Source of the DNA: Armatimonadota bacterium
Lineage (GTDB): Bacteria > Armatimonadota > Zipacnadia > Zipacnadales > UBA11051
NCBI GenBank assembly: GCA_030612305.1
Contig: JAUWOG010000045.1
Span: forward strand, 1 to 9,908
DNA: 9,908 nucleotides
Direction of reading: 5' to 3'
Within the stretch, counting starts at the first letter, position 1, and the number at the start of each line of letters is the position of its first letter. This document shows, piece by piece, positions 1 to 6,593 of this stretch. A program made the translations under genes and the position numbers. The notes beneath the pieces are model-generated. The model made no database searches and was not told where the DNA came from. It was given only the letters and a program-made list of their open reading frames with translations.

Positions 1-1
1 G

Positions 2-2104
2 ATCATCCACGAGGGGGCGGAGAAGTCGGTTGCGGAGACGTGCTTCCCTATGAAGATCGCCCTGGGGCATATCTATAACCTGGTGCGTGACAAGGAAATT
101 GACTACATCTTCCTGCCGAGCGTCATCAACGTGAAGAAGAAAGCGGCGGGGATGACGGACAGCTTCGTGTGTCCATATTCGCAGAGCTTGCCGTACACGA
201 GCCGCGCCGCAGTTGACTACGATGCCTATGGGGTCGAGGTGCTGGACCCGCATGTGTATTTTCAGTATGGCCATAAGCATCGGATGAAGGCTTTCGGGGA
301 GTTTGCGGAGCGGTTCGGGAAGTCGAGCGGGGAGCTGAGCCGGGCGCTGAAGGCGGGCGAGGCGGCACTCGAGCGCTTTGAGAAGTCGGCCAGCGAGCGC
401 GGCAAGGAGGTACTGGCGGAGTTGCCGGATGACACGTATGCGCTTGTGATCGTCAGCCGCTCCTACAATGGCTGCGACCCGGGCGCGAATCTGGAGATTC
501 CGCGGAAGTTGCTCGAAATGGGCGTGCTCTCGATACCGATGGACTTCCTGCCGCTTGATGAGGTGGAACTGTCCGAGGATTGGTGGAACATGTACTGGCG
601 GTATGGGCAACAGATACTGTCATCGGCGGAGATAATCGCCGAGGACAAGCGCCTGTACCCGGTGTATATCACCAACTTCGGATGTGGGCCGGATTCCTTC
701 ATCACCCCGTTCTTCCAGGACCGGCTTGGAGGCAAGCCGTGCCTGGTCATCGAGGTGGATGAGCACTCGGCCGACGCAGGGATGATAACGCGCTGTGAGG
801 CGTTCCTGGACAGCATCGAGTCAACGCGGGGCGGGAAATATGAGCCGGGCCGTCCGCTGCGCTCGCTCACCTATGACAGGAGCACTGAGCGCACGATGCT
901 GCTACCGAACATGAGCATCCACGCACATGGGCTGGCTGCGGCGTTCCGGGCCTGCGGTGTGCCGGCCGAGGTGCTTCCGGAGCCGGATGAGGAGACGCTG
1001 ATTCATGGGCGGCGCTGGACTTCGGGCAAGGAATGCTTCCCGGCAGTGGTGACGACGGGCGACATGGTGAAGTTCGTCAGCCGTCCGGACTTCGACCGGG
1101 ATAAGTATGCCTTCTTCATGGGCGGGTCGGGCGGGCCGTGCCGGTTCGGCCAATACAGCGCCCTGCAGCGGATGGTGCTTGACGACACGGGCTATCCGGA
1201 TGTGCCGATCTATGCGCCGAACCAGGCGGGCAGATTCTTCGGCGACACAAAACTCATCGGCAAGAGATTCCTGCGGACGGCCTGGCAGAGCATGGTCGCG
1301 ATGGACATGATCATGAAGGCGCGCCTGGAGTTGAAGCCGTATGAGGCCAACGCAGGGGAAACCGAGGCGGTGCTCATTGAATATCGCGACGAGATAGTCG
1401 CAGCGGTCGAGAGCAGGCGCGGCCTGGTGCCTGTGCTGGAGGCGGCCGCCGAACGCTTCTCGGGCATCGAGATTGACCGCTCAGAAGAGAAGCCGGTCAT
1501 CGGCGTGACGGGTGAGTTCTACGTGCGGACGAACGATTTCTCCAACCAGAATGTCATTGAGCAGATCGAGGCGCTTGGGGGTGAAGTGTGGATAGCGCCG
1601 GTCTTCGAGTGGTTCCTGTATCGGAACGTGCGGCGGGACATGCGCGCGCGGGTGGACAGTGACTGGTGGCTGCGGCTGAAGAACAGCCTCATGGACCGAG
1701 TCATGCGGCGGGACGAGCACGCCTACGCGCAGCCGTTCGGTGACTTGCTGCGGAATGCCTTCGAGCCGTCCAGTGAAGCGGTGCTGGAGATGGCCAGCCC
1801 CTACATTCATCGCAGCTTCGAGGGTGAAGGTGTCATGACGGTGGGCAAGGCGGTTGATTTCGCCGACAAGGGGCTGTCAGGCGTTGTCACAATAATGCCG
1901 TTCACGTGCATGCCGGGGACGGTCTCACATGCGATCATGCGGCTGGTGAAGAAGGACAAGGGTGGCATCCCGACACTGAATATGGTCTATGACGGGTCGG
2001 AGCAGGCGACGGCGCTGACGCGTCTGGAGGCGTTCATGTACAGCGCGCGGGAACACATGCGCAGCCACCCGCGGACGGCGGATAGAGAACCGACGCACCA
2101 TTGA
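2..2104 (+). CDS. acyl-CoA dehydratase activase-related protein (DUF2229/HgdB-like region), 5'-truncated
   Basis: This is the C-terminal 700 residues of a protein that begins outside the window. The reading frame is open from base 2 through a methionine at 50, and the residues before it (ending ETCFP) already fit the family, so 50 is not the start. Family features in the visible part are FVCPYSQSLPY (about 167-199), the FGCGPDSF motif (about 677-700), EVDEHSADAG (about 752-781), GKECFP, GPCRFGQY and a late FTCMPGT (about 1902-1922). Such recurring Cys motifs occur in the DUF2229 and HgdB/FldB-like parts of large activases related to the BcrA/BadF/HgdC ATPases. Full-length relatives usually carry one or two ASKHA ATPase domains upstream, which would lie to the left of this window. 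Family members are linked to ATP-driven electron transfer to 2-hydroxyacyl-CoA or benzoyl-CoA enzymes, but most large versions are uncharacterised. That the cysteines bind an iron-sulfur cluster is inference. No dehydratase subunit gene is visible nearby. Family assignment is confident; substrate is unknown. Confidence 0.85.
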   Translation: MIHEGAEKSVAETCFPMKIALGHIYNLVRDKEIDYIFLPSVINVKKKAAGMTDSFVCPYSQSLPYTSRAAVDYDAYGVEVLDPHVYFQYGHKHRMKAFGEFAERFGKSSGELSRALKAGEAALERFEKSASERGKEVLAELPDDTYALVIVSRSYNGCDPGANLEIPRKLLEMGVLSIPMDFLPLDEVELSEDWWNMYWRYGQQILSSAEIIAEDKRLYPVYITNFGCGPDSFITPFFQDRLGGKPCLVIEVDEHSADAGMITRCEAFLDSIESTRGGKYEPGRPLRSLTYDRSTERTMLLPNMSIHAHGLAAAFRACGVPAEVLPEPDEETLIHGRRWTSGKECFPAVVTTGDMVKFVSRPDFDRDKYAFFMGGSGGPCRFGQYSALQRMVLDDTGYPDVPIYAPNQAGRFFGDTKLIGKRFLRTAWQSMVAMDMIMKARLELKPYEANAGETEAVLIEYRDEIVAAVESRRGLVPVLEAAAERFSGIEIDRSEEKPVIGVTGEFYVRTNDFSNQNVIEQIEALGGEVWIAPVFEWFLYRNVRRDMRARVDSDWWLRLKNSLMDRVMRRDEHAYAQPFGDLLRNAFEPSSEAVLEMASPYIHRSFEGEGVMTVGKAVDFADKGLSGVVTIMPFTCMPGTVSHAIMRLVKKDKGGIPTLNMVYDGSEQATALTRLEAFMYSAREHMRSHPRTADREPTHH

Positions 2105-2186
2105 CCATAGGGACTCTTGATGCAGCTTATGCTAAACTGTCCATGCGCGAAAGTATGCTGGGCATATCGCTAAGGAATGTGGAGCA

Positions 2187-4493
2187 ATGGCAGGTGCTAA
2201 TGAAGAGCGCAGAGAGGGCATAACTGAGCCCGTCACACCAGAGAATAGAACGCGGGCACATCCATACTTCACTGCTCAGCCCAACAGTGTGGTGCAGGCC
2301 TACATAGAAGCTTTCTCCGTGCGTGGGGAAGTCGTACTTGACCCCTTCTGCGGCTCTGGCGTTACTCCCTACGAGGCCATGCTCGCCGGACGGCAGGCGA
2401 TTGGTGTCGATCTAGTCCCCTTAGCATGCCTCATAACAAAGCTTACGTGTCTGGCGCTTCCGGACCTTCATCGGGTACACAGGGCGTTTGACATTCTCAA
2501 AACGGAGTGCATGGACTACATCAACGAGCTTTACGACGAGTCCCTTACTTCTTTCGACGACGCTGAAATTGACTGCTGGTATCCGCGGGATATCGAGCTG
2601 CCAACGAATTCGGATGCGACTTATGTTGAGCAAATATTCACTCGCCGGAATTTGCTCGCCCTTGCCTATTTGCTTGATCACGTCAATGCAATCAAGGACG
2701 ACGAGATTCGCTTCTTCTTTCGCGGTGTCTTCTCCGGCATTCTGCACCGAGCAAGTCGGACTTACTATCTGGATGCGGCTGGCGCGGGTGGAGGCGACAG
2801 TTCCATTTTTCGGCAATATCGGTATTGGGTGCCGGAAAGCCCCGATGAGCGCAATGTCTGGCACCTATTCAACCATCGATATACCACGAGATTGCGGAAG
2901 CATCTAGAGAACAATCTGCCTTTTCTTGATCGGCAGCGGGACCTGATGATTCTTCAGGGGGACGTAACCGAATTGCCCTTGCGTGATGACTCCGTGGATT
3001 ACATCTACGCCGATCCGCCATACGGGAGAAACATACAGTACGTAGGCCTTTCGACGATGTGGCACGCGTGGCTTGGCTATGCGACCGATGGCAACCTCCT
3101 CGAAAGGGAAATCGTGGAGGGCGGGGACTTGGACAGAGATGATGAGAAGTACATGGATTTGCTCTCGGCGTCATTCCCGGAGATGTGGCGAGTATTGCGC
3201 TGGGACCGTTACCTTAGTTTTGTCTTCGCACACAAACGGATCGCCTTCTGGGACACTATCGTGAAGGCAGCAGAAGCCGCTGGCTTCGAGTATGTCAACA
3301 CAGTGGTGCAGCCCACCAAGAGACCTTCGTATCACAAGATAAACAACCCGCTCAGAGTGTTGTCTGGGCAGCTAATCGTCAACTTCTGCAAGAAGAGAAA
3401 ACCTTCAGTGCTTATGAGGCAGGCTATCGGAGCCGATGTCGTAGCGATCGTACGAAACGCCGCGGAGAGGGCAATTGTTGACCACCAAGGAGCAAAGACC
3501 GAGGAAATCTACCACGCGGTTATCCCTGAACTGCTGGAGACCGGGTGGCTTGGCGAGTTATCCGAGGAGATGCCCGACCTGACCCCCATACTGGATGAGT
3601 GGTTTGACTACAATGGGGACATACATGAGTGGTATGTCAAGCCCTCAACTAAGATAGGTTCAGCCATCCCGCTGTCCGAGCGTCTGCGCTTCTATCTCAA
3701 GGACTTTCTGATTCGCTGCGAAAAGGACAAACACAATCCGACATTCGACGAAATCGTATTTCACATAATGCCCAAGTTGAAGAACGGACGCCAGCCTCGA
3801 AACCAGGAGATAGAGGATGAGTTGAAGAAGCTGGCAGTCCCGGTGAATGATAACCATTGGTGCTACCGACCAGAATTGGTCTTGGACTTTGAATTGGAAC
3901 CGGTGTCCGCTCTTCCCCCTCTCACGCCTAGCTCGGAACAGCGGATTTTGGGAGGAAAGCCGCATAATGAAATGATCTATCGCCTTGCAAAACTGGGCAC
4001 TGTCGCTGGGTATCAGGTGCATATTGGGAAGAGGGAACAATCGGAGCGCTGGCACGGTGAGGATTTTGCCGAGCTTGGTGTGGAAGATCTCCCACTCCTG
4101 TCCTGCTTCAGCGGTTCCGTGCGAAAGGCCGTTGAACAGATCGACTGTATGTGGCTGGAGTCCTCAGGTATCCCTGTCTTTGCTTTCGAGATTGAAGAGA
4201 GTACCGCGTTTACCTCCGGCATTGACCGCTTCATCGAACTGCTCAAGGTTGATCTCAATGTCGCAGGGAAAATCGTTCTAGTCGCACCCCATCGCCGCCG
4301 GAAAAAGCTGAACCGGGTGCTCAGCGAAACGCATTACATAGGTGCCCCGATGTACATGGAGAATAAGCTCGTTTACTTGTACTACAGAGACATCGTCGAT
4401 GTCTACAAGAAACTCACAGCCCGAGACTTCGGCAAAAAGGAATTGTATGAGGCGGTGCTTGGCAAACTCAGGAGGCCATTGTTTGACAGATAG
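2187..4493 (+). CDS. DNA adenine-N6/cytosine-N4 methyltransferase fused to a PD-(D/E)XK-like nuclease candidate
   Basis: A 768-residue protein. Residues 21-400 form a DNA amino-methyltransferase. HPYFTAQP (25-32) precedes the SAM-binding motif I LDPFCGSG (51-58), then GVDLVPLA (73-80) and the catalytic ADPPYG (275-280), which separates N6-adenine and N4-cytosine enzymes from C5 enzymes. About 215 residues lie between motifs I and IV, so target-recognition elements may sit there. Residues 410-570 look helical and end in a winged-helix-like stretch (PTFDEIVFHIMPKL, then LKKLAVPVNDNHW). Residues 590-740 resemble a PD-(D/E)XK fold: IDCMWL (D653) followed by FAFEIEESTAFTSGIDRF (E668, E670), with Glu where Lys is usual. 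No separate endonuclease gene is adjacent. The ATG has AAGGA 10 bases upstream (2172-2176). Codon choice is less GC-rich than in the flanking genes, a sign of transfer. Methyltransferase activity is confident; nuclease activity and target sequence are unproven. A solitary regulatory methylase is the alternative. Confidence 0.8.
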   Translation: MAGANEERREGITEPVTPENRTRAHPYFTAQPNSVVQAYIEAFSVRGEVVLDPFCGSGVTPYEAMLAGRQAIGVDLVPLACLITKLTCLALPDLHRVHRAFDILKTECMDYINELYDESLTSFDDAEIDCWYPRDIELPTNSDATYVEQIFTRRNLLALAYLLDHVNAIKDDEIRFFFRGVFSGILHRASRTYYLDAAGAGGGDSSIFRQYRYWVPESPDERNVWHLFNHRYTTRLRKHLENNLPFLDRQRDLMILQGDVTELPLRDDSVDYIYADPPYGRNIQYVGLSTMWHAWLGYATDGNLLEREIVEGGDLDRDDEKYMDLLSASFPEMWRVLRWDRYLSFVFAHKRIAFWDTIVKAAEAAGFEYVNTVVQPTKRPSYHKINNPLRVLSGQLIVNFCKKRKPSVLMRQAIGADVVAIVRNAAERAIVDHQGAKTEEIYHAVIPELLETGWLGELSEEMPDLTPILDEWFDYNGDIHEWYVKPSTKIGSAIPLSERLRFYLKDFLIRCEKDKHNPTFDEIVFHIMPKLKNGRQPRNQEIEDELKKLAVPVNDNHWCYRPELVLDFELEPVSALPPLTPSSEQRILGGKPHNEMIYRLAKLGTVAGYQVHIGKREQSERWHGEDFAELGVEDLPLLSCFSGSVRKAVEQIDCMWLESSGIPVFAFEIEESTAFTSGIDRFIELLKVDLNVAGKIVLVAPHRRRKKLNRVLSETHYIGAPMYMENKLVYLYYRDIVDVYKKLTARDFGKKELYEAVLGKLRRPLFDR

Positions 4494-4556
4494 GGAAGAG
4501 CCCACTGTGCGCGCCATGGATGGCAAGCAACTTGGGAAGTCGAGCACCCGGCCTAC

Positions 4557-5999
4557 TTACTGGCTGGGCCCTGTTGACCTTTTTTGTGCGGCGGCCTCGT
4601 AGAGGGCCTTGTAGCGCTTGGCGGAGGCGGCCCAGGAATAGTCGGAAGCGAAAGCGTTGGCGATAAGTTCCTGCCAGCGCTTTTTGTCAGCGTAGGCCTG
4701 CAGCGCCCGGTCCACGGCTGCCTGCAACGCGCTGCTCGAGTATTCGTCGAAGACAAAGCCATTGGCGTCGGTGCCGGTCTCACGGATGGTGTCCGCCAGG
4801 CCGCCGGTGCGTCGGACGATTGGAATCGTCCCGTATGCCAGGGCGATCATCTGGCCGAGGCCGCATGGCTCGTAGCGTGAGGGCATGAGGAAGAAGTCTG
4901 CGCCGGCGTAGGTCTTGCGCGCAAGGGTATTGGAGAACTCCAGCCGCGCGCCAACGTTCTCATACATGCGAGCCGCTTCTAAGTACAGCGACTCCAGGTG
5001 CGTGTCGCCTGTGCCTAGCAGCACAAGCTGGAAGTGGTCAGTCTGGTCGAGGATGTCGGCCACCAGGTCAAGGCCCTTCTGTGCGTCTATGCGGGTGACC
5101 ATCCCTATGAGTGGGATGTCGGGATCCTGAGGCAGGCCGAACTCGCTCTGGAGGTCGGCTTTGCATGTGGCTTTGGGGGCGAGGTCGCCGGCATCGTAGG
5201 CGGCGGCGATATGCGAGTCGTTACGCGGTGACCACAGATCGTAGTCAATACCGTTGATGATGCCCCAGACGTCGTCTCCCCGCTGGACGATGAGTTGTGC
5301 TATCTCCCCCGCAGTATCAGCGTCTCTCAGCTCCTGCGCGTAGGTCTCGCTGACGGTATTGATCATGTCTGCGAAGACGATTCCGGCTCTGGCGAGGTTG
5401 AATTGGCCGTTGACGCCGGCGGCCGCAACGCGCTGATCGCCCGGGTCAAGTCCGACAGTGGAGAGGATGTCCTTGGGGAAAGTGCCCTGGTATGCGCTGC
5501 CGAGATTGTGGGCTGTGAACACCGTGGCATACGGCAGTTCGCGGAGCCTGCAGTAGGCGGCGATGAGTGAGGTGTGCCAGTCATTGAGGTGGATGACGTC
5601 GGGATGGAAGTCGAGGGCCTCGATGACCGCGAGCGCCGCGCGGCAGAAGAAGGAGAGCCGTTGGGGGTTGTCAGGGTATGCTCCGCCAGGCGGGCCATAG
5701 ATGCCCTCACGGTCGAAGTAGTCATTGTGCTCGATGAAGTACACCGGGACCCGGCTGTCGGGGAGATAGGCCATATCCACGGCGCAGCCGGTCTCGAAGC
5801 TGGGCATGAGGACCGGCACTGCCTCGAGGACGCGCTGCATATCGCCGGCTCTCGAGGCCGCCACGCGGTACTTCGGCATGATGAGTCGGATGTCTATGCC
5901 GAGGTCGGCGAGCGCTTTGGGGAGGCTGCCGGCAACGTCGGCGAGGCCGCCGACCTTTGCAAATGGATCAATCTCGGCTGATGCCAGTAGCACTTTCAT
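4557..5999 (-). CDS. glgA: glycogen synthase (ADP-glucose-dependent, GT5 family)
   Basis: A 480-residue protein, close to the 477 of E. coli GlgA. It transfers glucose from ADP-glucose to the non-reducing end of an alpha-1,4-glucan in the cytoplasm. The GT-B fold is readable end to end. KVGGLADV at 15-22 holds the substrate-binding Lys15. HLNDWHTSL (137-145) and FTAHNLGSAYQG (161-172) belong to the N-terminal domain. VTRIDAQKG (301-309) carries the Arg/Lys pair that contacts the nucleotide phosphates. SRYEPCGLGQ (374-383) holds the catalytic-region Glu377, and RRTGGLADTI (396-405) follows. Nothing essential appears to be missing. The ATG is supported by AGGAGA 5 bases upstream. The gene is separated by 197 bp from the response regulator upstream on the same strand and converges on the methyltransferase gene 63 bp away. 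No branching enzyme or ADP-glucose pyrophosphorylase gene is in view. Confidence 0.95.
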   Translation of the reverse strand: MKVLLASAEIDPFAKVGGLADVAGSLPKALADLGIDIRLIMPKYRVAASRAGDMQRVLEAVPVLMPSFETGCAVDMAYLPDSRVPVYFIEHNDYFDREGIYGPPGGAYPDNPQRLSFFCRAALAVIEALDFHPDVIHLNDWHTSLIAAYCRLRELPYATVFTAHNLGSAYQGTFPKDILSTVGLDPGDQRVAAAGVNGQFNLARAGIVFADMINTVSETYAQELRDADTAGEIAQLIVQRGDDVWGIINGIDYDLWSPRNDSHIAAAYDAGDLAPKATCKADLQSEFGLPQDPDIPLIGMVTRIDAQKGLDLVADILDQTDHFQLVLLGTGDTHLESLYLEAARMYENVGARLEFSNTLARKTYAGADFFLMPSRYEPCGLGQMIALAYGTIPIVRRTGGLADTIRETGTDANGFVFDEYSSSALQAAVDRALQAYADKKRWQELIANAFASDYSWAASAKRYKALYEAAAQKRSTGPSQ

Positions 6000-6004
6000 G
6001 TCTG

Positions 6005-6010
6005 TCTCCT
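6005..6010 (-). promoter_or_regulatory. ribosome binding site of glgA
   Basis: AGGAGA on the minus strand lies 5 bases before the ATG whose first base is 5999. This fixes the glgA start, which also gives the standard GT5 N-terminus (MKVLLASAEIDPFAKVGGLADV). Confidence 0.8.
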
Positions 6011-6016
6011 GTTCGC

Positions 6017-6083
6017 TCGTGTTCTATGTGGATACAATACGGTGCGCGTTCCATGTGGATAAAACACGATTCGTGTTTTATCC
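6017..6083. repeat. four-copy 13-bp half-site array, including a perfect 13-bp-arm palindrome (likely operator)
   Basis: Positions 6057-6069 read GGATAAAACACGA. After one central base, 6071-6083 is its exact reverse complement, giving a 27-bp palindrome. Two diverged copies lie to the left: 6030-6042 in the direct orientation (GGATACAATACGG, 10 of 13 matching) and, abutting it, 6017-6029 in the inverted orientation (10 of 13 matching). The order is inverted, direct, gap of 14 bp, direct, inverted. The two direct copies are 27 bp apart and their matching flanks extend leftwards. A one-base centre and paired sites suit a dimeric DNA-binding protein. I do not recognise a named regulator box. The array overlaps the best glgA promoter candidate, so repression or activation of glgA is the natural inference. 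The regulator gene is not identified in the window. Confidence 0.7.
6034..6063 (-). promoter_or_regulatory. candidate promoter of glgA
   Basis: On the minus strand, TTTATC (6063-6058) and TATTGT (6039-6034) are separated by 18 bases. Matches to the sigma70 consensus are modest (3 of 6 and 4 of 6). The predicted transcript start near 6027 would leave a leader of about 28 bases that contains the glgA ribosome binding site, which is a sensible geometry. Both hexamers lie inside half-sites of the repeat array, so a protein bound there would compete with RNA polymerase. This is a motif reading only. Confidence 0.4.
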
Positions 6084-6118
6084 CCGGTGATTCGCGCAAC
6101 GGCGCGCAGTACGCCGGG
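6083..6118. repeat. GC-rich nested inverted repeat
   Basis: Outer arms CCCGG (6083-6087) and CCGGG (6114-6118) enclose inner arms CGCGC (6093-6097) and GCGCG (6102-6106) around a four-base loop AACG. It abuts the operator-like palindrome and lies in the transcript between the response regulator and glgA. No uridine tract follows on either strand, so it is not a standard intrinsic terminator. It may act as an RNA fold or be incidental in GC-rich DNA. Confidence 0.4.
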
Positions 6119-6154
6119 TGGAGGCTGAGCATGGATGCGCTGTACGCCTGGCCG

Positions 6155-6185
6155 GTGTGCGGCGAGTCGCCGGGACGCGGCACAC
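6155..6185 (-). terminator. possible hairpin downstream of the response regulator gene
   Basis: GTGTGC (6155-6160) and GCACAC (6180-6185) are complementary arms 11 bases beyond the response regulator stop codon in the direction of transcription. Inside them GGCGA and TCGCC form a second short inverted repeat around one G. The placement suits a 3'-end structure, but no T-run follows on the minus strand, so termination would be weak or factor-dependent. Low confidence. Confidence 0.25.
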
Positions 6186-6196
6186 GCGGAAGATGG

Positions 6197-6589
6197 TCAG
6201 TGGTCGTCTGCAGTACTGTCAGCCGCCTCGGAGGAGCGCCTGCTGAGCGTCTCGGCGATGCGCTGCTTGAGCTCCGAGATGTCGGAGGATTTCACGACGT
6301 ATGCGTCGGCGGCCCAGGTCATGAAATCGTCCTTGTAGCTGGAATACGCGGTGTTGAGCAGGACGGGCATCTTGTTGTCAATGTCAAGGATGCGGCTCAT
6401 GGCTGCAACGCCGTCCATTCCGGGCATGGCAATGTCGAGTACAACCATGTCAATGCCGCCGGCCTGGACGATGGCGATAGCCTCGGGGCCGTCGGCCGCC
6501 TCGACGATGTCATAGCCCTCGAACGCGAGTTCTTCGCGGTACAGCAGGCGTTGATTCTTGTCGTCATCTGCGATGAGTACAGTAGGCAT
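6197..6589 (-). CDS. single-domain response regulator (CheY-like receiver)
   Basis: A 130-residue protein consisting of one receiver domain. The acidic pocket is D8, D9 and D10 (IADDDKN), the phosphoacceptor is D52 in VLDIAMPGMDG (50-60), the switch Thr is T80 and the conserved Lys is K100 (YVVKSS). After the last helix only a short Ser/Asp-rich tail remains (about 116-130), so there is no DNA-binding or enzymatic output domain. It must act by protein contact or pass phosphate on in a relay. The gene starts 4 bases after the stop codon of the histidine kinase gene, with a strong AAGGAGAG site inside the kinase's last codons, so the two are co-transcribed and almost certainly partners. Its output target is not evident; glgA regulation is only suggested by proximity. 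Confidence 0.93.
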   Translation of the reverse strand: MPTVLIADDDKNQRLLYREELAFEGYDIVEAADGPEAIAIVQAGGIDMVVLDIAMPGMDGVAAMSRILDIDNKMPVLLNTAYSSYKDDFMTWAADAYVVKSSDISELKQRIAETLSRRSSEAADSTADDH

Positions 6590-6593
6590 AGAG

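Noticed and set aside
2101..2136. Promoter for the methyltransferase gene (TTGACC with TATGCT)
   Set aside because: The spacing of 21 bases is too long for a standard sigma70 promoter, and no better pair was found in the short gap.
4494..4590. Bidirectional terminator between the convergent methyltransferase gene and glgA
   Set aside because: The T-run at 4578-4583 has only a weak, irregular stem before it and lies inside the glgA 3' end; the CAAG/CTTG pair near 4530 is only 4 bp.
6057..6083. The perfect palindrome read as an intrinsic terminator
   Set aside because: The centre is one base, the arms are AT-rich and no U-tract follows, so a protein-binding site is the better reading.
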